NCBI GenBank assembly: GCA_026989145.1
Contig: JALSJU010000120.1
Coordinates: 1 to 41,168, forward strand
Length of the DNA: 41,168 bases
Direction of reading: 5' to 3'
From: Thiotrichaceae bacterium
GTDB taxonomy: Bacteria; Pseudomonadota; Gammaproteobacteria; Thiotrichales; Thiotrichaceae
The notes below the pieces were generated by a model. The model had not been told where the DNA came from and did no database searches. It saw only the letters and a list, made by a program, of their open reading frames with translations. Shown here one piece after another: positions 32,953 to 41,168 of this stretch. Position 1 is the first letter of the stretch. Each line of letters starts with the position of its first letter. Both the position numbers and the translations under genes were made by a program.

Positions 32953-33333
32953 ATGGCTATTTCAAAAGATGATATTCTCGAAGCAATATCAAATATGAGT
33001 GTAATGGAGGTTGTTGAACTAATCTCTGATATGGAAGAAAAGTTTGGCGTGTCAGCAGCTGCTGCTGTCGCAGCAGTACCTGCAGCTGGTGGAGATGCTG
33101 GTGGAGATGCTGCTGCTGAGCAGTCTGAGTTTGATGTTGTAATGACTAGTTTTGGTGATAATAAAATATCTGCAATCAAAGCTGTTCGAGCAATCACAGG
33201 TCTTGGATTGAAAGAAGCAAAAGAAATGGTGGAGAGTGTTCCTGCTACCGTTAAAGAAGGCGCGTCTAAAGACGAAGCTGAAGAAACGAAGAAGCAACTA
33301 GAAGAAGCAGGCGCTACTGTAGAACTAAAGTAG
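32953..33333 (+). CDS. rplL: Ribosomal protein L7/L12
   Basis: Multi-copy acidic stalk protein (126 aa). N-terminal dimerisation domain (1-32), alanine/glycine-rich hinge (about 35-55), and C-terminal domain with the conserved K-I-x-x-I-K-x-V-R and G-L-G-L-K-E-A-K factor-binding surface. Preceded by AGGAGA. An attenuator-like hairpin follows before rpoB. Confidence 0.98.
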   Translation: MAISKDDILEAISNMSVMEVVELISDMEEKFGVSAAAAVAAVPAAGGDAGGDAAAEQSEFDVVMTSFGDNKISAIKAVRAITGLGLKEAKEMVESVPATVKEGASKDEAEETKKQLEEAGATVELK

Positions 33334-33378
33334 TCCTATTTTATGAATGTAGATAGACTATCTCTTTCATAATAGACA

Positions 33379-33404
33379 GGCTGACAGTGTATTCACTGTC
33401 GGCC
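33379..33404 (+). terminator. rplL-rpoB attenuator hairpin
   Basis: GGCTGACAGTG (33379-33389) pairs with CACTGTCGGCC (33394-33404) with one G·U pair and a four-base loop, followed by a short T-run (TTTCG). The weak T-run fits partial termination, as known for the rplL-rpoB interval in E. coli. Confidence 0.75.
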
Positions 33405-33540
33405 TTTCGTCGCTTTGCTGTGAAATGACCCCTATTTCATAGTAAACGACCAAAGAATTTTAGAGGTTCCTTGATGATATTAAGGGATTTCTTGTACTTG
33501 CTGTGCATATATGCTGAACAGGTTTCAGAAGAGGAAAATT

Positions 33541-36500
33541 ATGGCTCTGACTTTCACTGAGAAAAAACGTATCCGTAAGGATTTTGGTAAACGCCAACAA
33601 GCTTTAGATATACCCTATCTTTTAGCTATTCAACTTGAGTCATATCGTGGGTACTTGCAAATAGGCATCCCTGTTGAAGAAAGAAAAGATAAGGGCTTGC
33701 AAGGTGCCTTTAACTCAGTTTTTCCTATAGTAAGTTATTCAGGATTTGTGATGCTTGAATACGTTGATTACAAAATTGCTGAACCAGTATTTGATGTGCG
33801 GGAATGTCAACAACGTGGCTTAACATACGCGGCATCATTGCGAGCAACAATGCGGTTGGTAATTTATGATAAGGATGCTCCGAAGAAAACGAAAGTCGTA
33901 AAAGATATAAAAGAGCAAGATGTCTATCTTGGTGAAATGCCATTAATGACTGAAAAAGGTACTTTTGTTATTAATGGTACTGAGCGAGTCATTGTATCTC
34001 AGTTGCACCGTTCTCCTGGTGTTTTCTTTGATCATGATAAGGGTAAAACTAATACTGCCCGTAAGTTACTTCATAATGCACGAGTTATTCCCTATCGTGG
34101 TTCTTGGTTAGATTTTGAGTTTGATCCTAAAGACTCTGTCTTTGTGCGTATCGACCGTCGAAGAAAGCTCCCTGCAACGGTGTTATTGCGTGCCCTCGGT
34201 ATGGAAACAGAGCAAATTATTGACTGTTTCTTCGAAAAAATATCAATAAACTTGCAAAAGACGAAAATACAAATGGCGCTAGACCCATCACGCCTACGTG
34301 GAGAACTTGCTTCATTTGATATTGAGATAAATGGTAATAAAATTGTTGAGTCGGGTCGTCGAATTACGGCTAAACACATTAAATTGCTAGAAAAAGAAAA
34401 TATTAAGAAGCTAGAGGTTCCTGAAGAGTATATGCAAGGCAAGGTTCTTGCGCATAATATTGTTGATGAATCGACGGGCGAATTTCTGGTTGAGGCGAAT
34501 GCCGAACTTACTGAAGAGTTGATCGAACTTTTACGTGAAAATGATATTAAGAAATTTGATGTTATTTATACCAATGAGCTCGATCGAGGGCCATTTATAT
34601 CGAATACTTTAAGGATTGATTCCTCTACAACTGCTCTTGAAGGGATGGTAGAGATATATCGCATGATGCGCCCTGGGGAGCCGCCAACTAAGGATGCTGC
34701 TGAAAATTTATTTCATAATCTGTTTTTCTCAGAGGATCGTTACGACTTATCTGGTGTGGGTAGAATGAAATTTAATAAGCGTCTTGAGTATGATCATGAA
34801 ACTGGACCAAGTATTTTATTTGATTTAGATTACCTTTCAGCTCGTAAGGACGCAGCTTCCAAGGCGCTTGTAGAGGAGCATGGTGCAGTCTATGAAGAGC
34901 TTAAAAAAAGTGGAAAAGCCAGTTCTGATATTGTAAATGTTTTAAAAACTTTGATTGATATTCGTAACGGTAACGGTGTTATTGATGATATTGATCATTT
35001 AGGAAACCGTCGTATTCGAAGTGTTGGTGAAATGGCAGAAAATGCCTTTCGCATTGGTTTGGTTCGCGTCGAGCGTGCTGTAAAAGAGCGTCTAACCGTG
35101 GCAGAAAGTGAAGGTTTAATGCCGCAAGATATGGTTAATGCGAAGCCTGTTTCAGCTGCTGTTAAAGAGTTTTTTGGTTCAAGTCAGCTGTCTCAGTTTA
35201 TGGATCAAAATAATCCTCTTTCAGAAATCACGCATAAGCGTCGTATCTCAGCTTTAGGACCTGGCGGATTGACGCGCGAGCGAGCTGGTTTTGAGGTGCG
35301 TGACGTGCATCCTACTCACTACGGTCGAGTATGTCCTATCGAAACTCCGGAAGGTCCAAACATTGGTTTAATTAACTCATTGGCGGTGTTTGCAAAAACT
35401 AACGATTATGGTTTTTTGGAAACGCCTTACCGTAAGGTTAAAGATGGTAAAGTCTCAACAGATATAGATTATCTATCTGCAATTGAAGAATCGCGATTTG
35501 TTATTGCGCAGGCGAATGCAGACCTTGGGGAAAATGGTGAGTTTATAAATGATATGGTTTCATGTCGTTACCAAAATGAATTTATGGTTTCACCTGCGTC
35601 GGATGTGCAATACATGGATGTTTCCCCGAAGCAGATTGTATCTGTAGCTGCATCGTTGATTCCTTTCTTGGAGCATGATGATGCTAACCGTGCTTTGATG
35701 GGTTCAAACATGCAGCGTCAAGCTGTGCCATGTTTGATAGCACAAACTCCAGTTTGTGGTACGGGTATGGAGCGCGTTGTGGCTGTTGACTCAGGTTCGA
35801 CAGTTGTGGCTAAACGTGGAGGAGTTGTCAGTGCGTCAGAGGCGGCTCGTATTGTTATTCGTGTAAATGATGATGAGGCACAAGAAGGTGGTGTCGATAT
35901 TTACAATTTGATCAAATATACCCGATCGAATCAAAATACTTGTGTTAACCAAAAACCGATTGTTAAAGTTGGTGACGTGATTGCCCGTGGTGATGTTTTG
36001 GCCGATGGCTCTTCGACTGACTTGGGTGAACTGGCATTAGGTCAAAACATTAAAATCGCCTTTATGCCATGGAATGGGTACAACTTTGAGGATTCAATCC
36101 TTGTGTCAGAGCGTGTAGTAGAGGAGGATCGTTTTACATCAATTCATATTGAAGAGATTAGTTGTTTAGCGCGTGATACTAAGCTAGGTGCCGAAGAAAT
36201 TACTGGTGATATTCCGAATGTCAGTGAGCACTTGCTCTCAAAATTAGACGAGTCAGGCATTATTCATGTCGGAGCAGAAGTTAAACCAGGTGATATTTTA
36301 GTCGGTAAAGTTACTCCAAAAGGCGAAACTCAACTCACTCCAGAAGAAAAGTTACTACGTGCAATTTTTGGTGAAAAGGCATCAGATGTAAAAGATACGT
36401 CTTCGCGTGTTAAATCAAGTATGTTTGGTACCGTAATTGATGTGCGTGTCTTTACTCGTGAAGGTGTTGAGAAAGATGCACGGGCAATTGCGCTTGAAGA

Positions 36501-37722
36501 AGAGGCTTTATCAAAAGTACGAAATGATTTACGAGATGAATTGTTGGTTGTTGAAGACGATTTGTTTGCTCGTGTTGAAGATCTAGTGCTTAATAAAGTT
36601 GCTGATGGTGGTCCAGCTGGAATCAAAGCAGGTGGAAAGATTACCAAGGCTTACTTGGCTGATTTGGATAAGAAAGATTGGTTTGCACTTCGTTTGAAGA
36701 ATGCGGATGCTAATAAGCAATTAGAAAATTTAGCTAAACTATTAGCAGAAAAGAAATCTCATTACGAAGATCGTTTACAAAAGCAGAAAGATAAAATCAC
36801 TGCTGGTGATGATCTGGCACCAGGTGTGCTTAAGGTTGTAAAGGTTTATGTGGCGGTTCGTCGTCGTATGCAACCGGGTGATAAAATGGCAGGTCGTCAT
36901 GGTAACAAGGGTGTTGTTTCACGTATCGTGCCGGTTGAAGATATGCCGTATGACGAACATGGCGTACCGGTAGATATTTGTTTGAACCCCCTAGGCGTAC
37001 CGTCTCGAATGAATGTTGGGCAGGTGCTAGAAATGCATCTTGGCTGGGCTGCTAAAGGTCTAGGTGAGAAAATTGGCAGAATGGTTGATGCTAAAGCTAA
37101 GATTGATGAATTGCGTAAGTTTTTGACTGAAATTTACAGTGAAGGTGGTAATCCTGAGCAAGGTGATCTTAGTGAAATGACGGATGATGAAGTAATAGAA
37201 ATGGCTTCAAACCTTCGCAAAGGTGTACCAATGGCTACGCCAGTATTTGATGGTGCGGCCGAAACCGAAATTAAGCGAATGCTTAAATTAGCTGAACTAC
37301 CAGAGTCGGGTCAAACAACATTGTATGATGGTCGTACTGGTGTTCCATTTGAACGTAAAATTACAGTTGGTTATATGCATATGTTAAAATTAAATCACTT
37401 GGTTGATGATAAAATGCATGCGCGTTCTACGGGTCCATACTCGTTAGTAACTCAGCAGCCATTAGGTGGTAAAGCGATGTTTGGAGGACAGCGCTTCGGT
37501 GAAATGGAGGTCTGGGCATTGGAAGCTTACGGAGCAGCTTATACGCTTCAAGAAGTACTCACAGTGAAGTCGGACGATGTGCAAGGACGTAATCGAATGT
37601 ACAAAAATATTGTTGATGGAAATCTTCACATGGAAGCTGGGATGCCTGAATCCTTTAATGTGTTGATGAAAGAGATTCGTTCGTTGGGTCTTCATATTGA
37701 ACTTGAAAAAGACAACAAATAG
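33541..37722 (+). CDS. rpoB: RNA polymerase subunit beta
   Basis: Catalytic-core subunit of RNA polymerase, 1393 aa from ATG 33541, which has AGGAAAA upstream and begins with the conserved [11 protein letters not shown]; the frame is open to 33511. All conserved regions are present, including the rifampicin-binding region with wild-type residues ([18 protein letters not shown]) and the C-terminal [15 protein letters not shown]. It is about 50 aa longer than E. coli RpoB: one insert of roughly 30 aa near residues 423-462 and a smaller one of about ten aa near 1025-1045. rpoC follows 11 bases later. Confidence 0.98.
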   Translation: MALTFTEKKRIRKDFGKRQQALDIPYLLAIQLESYRGYLQIGIPVEERKDKGLQGAFNSVFPIVSYSGFVMLEYVDYKIAEPVFDVRECQQRGLTYAASLRATMRLVIYDKDAPKKTKVVKDIKEQDVYLGEMPLMTEKGTFVINGTERVIVSQLHRSPGVFFDHDKGKTNTARKLLHNARVIPYRGSWLDFEFDPKDSVFVRIDRRRKLPATVLLRALGMETEQIIDCFFEKISINLQKTKIQMALDPSRLRGELASFDIEINGNKIVESGRRITAKHIKLLEKENIKKLEVPEEYMQGKVLAHNIVDESTGEFLVEANAELTEELIELLRENDIKKFDVIYTNELDRGPFISNTLRIDSSTTALEGMVEIYRMMRPGEPPTKDAAENLFHNLFFSEDRYDLSGVGRMKFNKRLEYDHETGPSILFDLDYLSARKDAASKALVEEHGAVYEELKKSGKASSDIVNVLKTLIDIRNGNGVIDDIDHLGNRRIRSVGEMAENAFRIGLVRVERAVKERLTVAESEGLMPQDMVNAKPVSAAVKEFFGSSQLSQFMDQNNPLSEITHKRRISALGPGGLTRERAGFEVRDVHPTHYGRVCPIETPEGPNIGLINSLAVFAKTNDYGFLETPYRKVKDGKVSTDIDYLSAIEESRFVIAQANADLGENGEFINDMVSCRYQNEFMVSPASDVQYMDVSPKQIVSVAASLIPFLEHDDANRALMGSNMQRQAVPCLIAQTPVCGTGMERVVAVDSGSTVVAKRGGVVSASEAARIVIRVNDDEAQEGGVDIYNLIKYTRSNQNTCVNQKPIVKVGDVIARGDVLADGSSTDLGELALGQNIKIAFMPWNGYNFEDSILVSERVVEEDRFTSIHIEEISCLARDTKLGAEEITGDIPNVSEHLLSKLDESGIIHVGAEVKPGDILVGKVTPKGETQLTPEEKLLRAIFGEKASDVKDTSSRVKSSMFGTVIDVRVFTREGVEKDARAIALEEEALSKVRNDLRDELLVVEDDLFARVEDLVLNKVADGGPAGIKAGGKITKAYLADLDKKDWFALRLKNADANKQLENLAKLLAEKKSHYEDRLQKQKDKITAGDDLAPGVLKVVKVYVAVRRRMQPGDKMAGRHGNKGVVSRIVPVEDMPYDEHGVPVDICLNPLGVPSRMNVGQVLEMHLGWAAKGLGEKIGRMVDAKAKIDELRKFLTEIYSEGGNPEQGDLSEMTDDEVIEMASNLRKGVPMATPVFDGAAETEIKRMLKLAELPESGQTTLYDGRTGVPFERKITVGYMHMLKLNHLVDDKMHARSTGPYSLVTQQPLGGKAMFGGQRFGEMEVWALEAYGAAYTLQEVLTVKSDDVQGRNRMYKNIVDGNLHMEAGMPESFNVLMKEIRSLGLHIELEKDNK

Positions 37723-37733
37723 GTGGTGATGAA

Positions 37734-40700
37734 ATGATGAATAAAGGCATGGGAGATCTGCTTAATATTTTTAAGCAGCAGTCCGATACAGAAGAGTTCG
37801 ATGCAATACGCATTGGTTTAGCATCACCGGAAGTTATTCGTTCTTGGTCGTTTGGAGAAGTTAAAAAGCCAGAAACTATCAACTATAGAACTTTTAAACC
37901 TGAGCGTGATGGTCTCTTTTGTGCCAAGATATTTGGTCCAGTTAAAGATTATGAGTGTCTGTGTGGGAAATACAAGCGTTTAAAGCATCGAGGTGTTGTG
38001 TGTGAAAAGTGTGGTGTTGAAGTTACCAATACCACTGTTAGACGCGATCGTATGGGTCATATTGATCTTGCTTGTCCAGTTGCGCATATTTGGTTTTTAA
38101 AATCATTGCCTTCACGTATTGGCTTGTTTCTTGATATGACTTTACGTGATATAGAGCGTGTTCTGTATTTTGAAGCATTTGTAGTTACAGAACCCGGCAT
38201 GACAACTTTGGAGCGTGGACAGTTATTAAGTGATGAAGCTTATTTAGAGGCACTTGAAGAGTTCGGTGATGAATTTGATGCAGCGATGGGTGCGGAAGCT
38301 GTTCTTGAGATGTTGAAATCAGTTGATGTGGAAGAAGCATTGATTGATCTAGAAGAGGAGGCAAAATCTACAAACTCTGAGACAAAACTCAAGCGTATTA
38401 GTAAACGTACTAAATTAATGGAGTCGTTCCGCTCTAAAAAGAATGACCCTAAGTCATCAGGTAATAAACCTGAATGGATGATTTTAACTGTGCTGCCCGT
38501 GTTACCACCTGATCTTCGTCCGTTAGTGCCTCTGGAGGGCGGGCGTTTTGCTACTTCTGATCTAAATGATCTTTATCGCCGAGTTATCAATCGTAACAAT
38601 CGTTTGCGTCGTTTGTTGGATTTAAATGCGCCAGATATAATTGTCCGTAATGAAAAGCGTATGTTACAAGAATCTGTTGATGCCTTGTTAGATAATGGTC
38701 GTCGCGGCCGTGCAATTACTGGTTCTAATCGACGACAGCTAAAGTCATTGGCTGATATGATTAAAGGTAAGCAAGGTCGTTTCCGTCAGAATCTATTAGG
38801 TAAACGTGTCGATTATTCGGGACGTTCTGTAATTGTTGTTGGTCCTGCTTTGAAATTGCATCAATGTGGCTTACCTAAGAAAATGGCGCTTGAGTTATTT
38901 AAGCCTTTTATTTTTGGTAAATTACAACGTCGTGGTTTAGCGACGACAATTAAAGCGGCTAAGAAACTGGTTGAGCGTGAAACACCAGAGGTTTGGGATA
39001 TTCTTGCTGAAATTATTCGTCAGCATCCAATTATGTTAAACCGTGCACCAACACTGCATCGATTAGGTATTCAAGCCTTTGAGCCTGTGTTAATTGAAGG
39101 TAAGGCCATTCAATTGCACCCACTTGTATGTTCAGCATTTAACGCTGACTTTGATGGCGATCAGATGGCGGTGCATGTACCACTGTCATTAGAGGCGCAA
39201 ACCGAAGCGCGTGTTTTGATGATGGCATCTAACAATGTGTTATCACCAGCAAATGGTGAGCCGATTATTGTACCCTCACAAGATATTGTTTTGGGTTTGT
39301 ATTACATGACACGTGAAAGTATCAATGCAAAGGGCGAAGGTATGATCTTCGCTGATGTAGAGGAGGCTAAACGTGCTTACGATACGCATCAGGTTTCTTT
39401 GCATGCAAAAGTAAAAGTACGTATCACCGATAGTGAATACAATGAAAATGGTGAGTTAGTTGAGCAGACACGTTTAATGGATACAACTGTTGGGCGTGCC
39501 ATAGTTTCTGAAGTTTTACCAAATGGAATGCCATTTGAACTCGTAAATGTGGTGCTAAAGAAGAAGGCTATTTCAGGGCTTATTAATGAAGGTTATCGCC
39601 GTATAGGTCTTAAAGATACTGTGATTTTAGCTGATCAGTTGATGTATACAGGTTACCGATACGCTACTTTGGCAGGCGTATCATTCTGTGCAGATGATAT
39701 GGTCATTCCTGAAGAAAAAGCTAGAATCATAGGTCGTTCAGAAGATGATGTAAGAGAGATTGAAAATCAATACGCTTCCGGTCTTGTTACCCAGGGTGAG
39801 CGTTACAATAAAGTAGTTGATATCTGGGCGCGTACTAATGACCAAGTTGCTAAAGCAATGATGGATGGTATGGGTGCTGAAGATGTTATTGATGCAAAGG
39901 GTGATACTGTAAGTCAAGAATCGTTTAATTCTATCTATATGATGGCAGATTCTGGTGCTCGTGGCTCTCCAGCACAGATCCGTCAGTTAGCTGGTATGCG
40001 TGGTTTGATGGCGAAACCAGATGGTTCTATCATTGAGACGCCGATTACCTCAAATTTCCGTGAAGGTCTTAACGTATTACAGTACTTTATTTCTACTCAC
40101 GGAGCACGTAAAGGGCTTGCTGATACAGCGCTTAAAACAGCAAATTCAGGTTACTTAACACGTCGTTTAGTTGATGTATCGCAAGATATGGTAGTTACAT
40201 TGGATGACTGTGGAACAACTAATGGCTTGCTCATGAAGCCAATCATTGAAGGTGGTGATGTTGTTCAACCATTAGGAGAAAGAGTTCTAGGTCGTGTTAC
40301 TGCAATAGATGTTGTAAACACCAAGGGTGAGGTTGTTATCCCTGCTAAAACCCTAATGGATGAAGCTTGGGTTGCCAAGCTAGAAGACTTAGGTGTTGAT
40401 GAAATGATTGTTCGATCAGCAATAAGTTGTGATACCAAAAAAGGTGTATGTCGTTATTGTTACGGACGTGATTTAGGTCGCGGTCACCTTGTCAATCAAG
40501 GTGAGGCAGTTGGTGTTGTGGCTGCGCAATCTATCGGTGAGCCCGGAACTCAGTTGACCATGCGTACCTTTCATATTGGTGGTGCTGCAAGTCGTGCAGC
40601 TGCCGATAATAATATATCCGTTAAATCAAAAGGTAATGCACGTTTATCCAATGTTAAAACTGTTACAAATAAAGATGGAAATTTAGTCACGGTTTCACGT

Positions 40701-41168
40701 TCAGGTGAAATTAGTGTGGTTGATGATCAGGGTCGTGAGCGTGAGCGTTATAAGCTACCTTACGGTGCGGTAGTTACAATTAAAGATAATGATGATGTAG
40801 ATGCTGGTCAAGAAGTAGCAACTTGGGATCCGCATACACACCCTATTGTTACAGAAGTTGCTGGTACGGTTGATTTTGTAGATTTCCTCGATGGGCAAAC
40901 TATTAATACCCAGATCGATGAGGTGACGGGGTTGAGTTCAACGGTTGTGACAGACCCTGCAGCTCGTGGAGCGGGTTCAAAAGAACTTAACCCAATGATT
41001 CGTTTGTTGGATGATAAAGGTGAAGTACTGTTCTTTGATAATACTGAAATTCCTGTTCAATATCCTTTAGCTGGTGGAGCTGTTGTTGGCTTAACTGCGG
41101 GCTCAAAAGTTGCGGTAGGTGATGTTTTGGCTCGCTTAGCGCAGGAGTCATCTAAGACGCGTGATATT
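37734..41168 (+). CDS. rpoC: RNA polymerase subunit beta' (partial, runs off the window)
   Basis: The first 1145 codons of the beta' subunit; no stop before the window end. The N-terminal zinc-binding motif (C-L-C-G-K...C-E-K-C-G) and the catalytic magnesium motif N-A-D-F-D-G-D-Q-M at 470-478 are intact. The start is ATG 37734 or 37737 (two in tandem), with AGGTGG at 37721-37726 as ribosome-binding site overlapping the rpoB stop. Expected full length is about 1400 aa. Confidence 0.98.
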   Translation, partial: MMNKGMGDLLNIFKQQSDTEEFDAIRIGLASPEVIRSWSFGEVKKPETINYRTFKPERDGLFCAKIFGPVKDYECLCGKYKRLKHRGVVCEKCGVEVTNTTVRRDRMGHIDLACPVAHIWFLKSLPSRIGLFLDMTLRDIERVLYFEAFVVTEPGMTTLERGQLLSDEAYLEALEEFGDEFDAAMGAEAVLEMLKSVDVEEALIDLEEEAKSTNSETKLKRISKRTKLMESFRSKKNDPKSSGNKPEWMILTVLPVLPPDLRPLVPLEGGRFATSDLNDLYRRVINRNNRLRRLLDLNAPDIIVRNEKRMLQESVDALLDNGRRGRAITGSNRRQLKSLADMIKGKQGRFRQNLLGKRVDYSGRSVIVVGPALKLHQCGLPKKMALELFKPFIFGKLQRRGLATTIKAAKKLVERETPEVWDILAEIIRQHPIMLNRAPTLHRLGIQAFEPVLIEGKAIQLHPLVCSAFNADFDGDQMAVHVPLSLEAQTEARVLMMASNNVLSPANGEPIIVPSQDIVLGLYYMTRESINAKGEGMIFADVEEAKRAYDTHQVSLHAKVKVRITDSEYNENGELVEQTRLMDTTVGRAIVSEVLPNGMPFELVNVVLKKKAISGLINEGYRRIGLKDTVILADQLMYTGYRYATLAGVSFCADDMVIPEEKARIIGRSEDDVREIENQYASGLVTQGERYNKVVDIWARTNDQVAKAMMDGMGAEDVIDAKGDTVSQESFNSIYMMADSGARGSPAQIRQLAGMRGLMAKPDGSIIETPITSNFREGLNVLQYFISTHGARKGLADTALKTANSGYLTRRLVDVSQDMVVTLDDCGTTNGLLMKPIIEGGDVVQPLGERVLGRVTAIDVVNTKGEVVIPAKTLMDEAWVAKLEDLGVDEMIVRSAISCDTKKGVCRYCYGRDLGRGHLVNQGEAVGVVAAQSIGEPGTQLTMRTFHIGGAASRAAADNNISVKSKGNARLSNVKTVTNKDGNLVTVSRSGEISVVDDQGRERERYKLPYGAVVTIKDNDDVDAGQEVATWDPHTHPIVTEVAGTVDFVDFLDGQTINTQIDEVTGLSSTVVTDPAARGAGSKELNPMIRLLDDKGEVLFFDNTEIPVQYPLAGGAVVGLTAGSKVAVGDVLARLAQESSKTRDI

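Noticed and set aside
32838-33197. 119-codon minus-strand reading frame over rplL
   Set aside because: Ser/Ala-rich product is the mirror of the alanine-rich L7/L12 hinge; no ribosome-binding site.

Overview
The window looks like chromosomal DNA of a gammaproteobacterium, AT-rich by eye. The evidence is the tRNA-Tyr/Gly/Thr–tuf–tRNA-Trp–secE–nusG–rplKAJL–rpoBC order, an L10 leader of the enterobacterial type, a FabA-type dehydratase, orn beside rsgA, diheme cytochrome c4 beside dsbA, and ubiquinone genes (coq7, ubiK, ubiA). I cannot name the genus; respiratory cytochromes, a cytochrome P450 and a type II secretion cluster fit a free-living aerobic, probably aquatic, lineage. Most of the window is core genome. 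I see no prophage, CRISPR array or transposase.

Layout. 1-3.1 kb (+): cytochrome c4, a divergent c4-like cytochrome, a lipid-anchored DsbA and Coq7. 3.2-10.7 kb (-): a tightly packed run transcribed as slt, gspK, gspL, gspM, gspN, ubiK, sel1-repeat gene, with stop/start contacts or short gaps; it joins a murein transglycosylase, the inner-membrane platform end of a type II secretion system and a ubiquinone accessory factor. 10.8-13.5 kb (-): rsgA, a palindromic MITE-like element, a small monoheme cytochrome and an M48 membrane protease; orn (+) diverges from it and converges on a cytochrome P450 (-). 15.5-16.5 kb (-): YggU-family and CBS-domain proteins. 16.8-22.1 kb (+): YheS-type ABC-F ATPase with a coupled small membrane protein, a Rap1a-like secreted protein, NhaA and a Bax-inhibitor-1 protein, with two gene-free stretches (18884-19287 and 20967-21396) rich in foldback structure. 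22.2-23.9 kb (-): fabA, ubiA, a 2Fe-2S ferredoxin. 24-27.9 kb: a DUF3549-like protein, an alanine-rich 11-residue-repeat lipoprotein, trmB and a UDP-glucose dehydrogenase-family gene. 28-41.2 kb (+): tRNA/translation/transcription cluster, ending inside rpoC.

The points most worth a second look are: a UDP-glucose dehydrogenase whose catalytic cysteine position reads tyrosine; a foldback at 19022-19182 whose arm differences are all in the direction that keeps G·U pairs in a minus-strand RNA; a MITE-like hairpin whose terminal repeat supplies the stop codon of a cytochrome gene; two cytochromes lacking the expected distal methionine; and a tRNA-Trp with a C27·A43 mismatch. None of these proves a new system; the foldback RNA candidate is the nearest to one.
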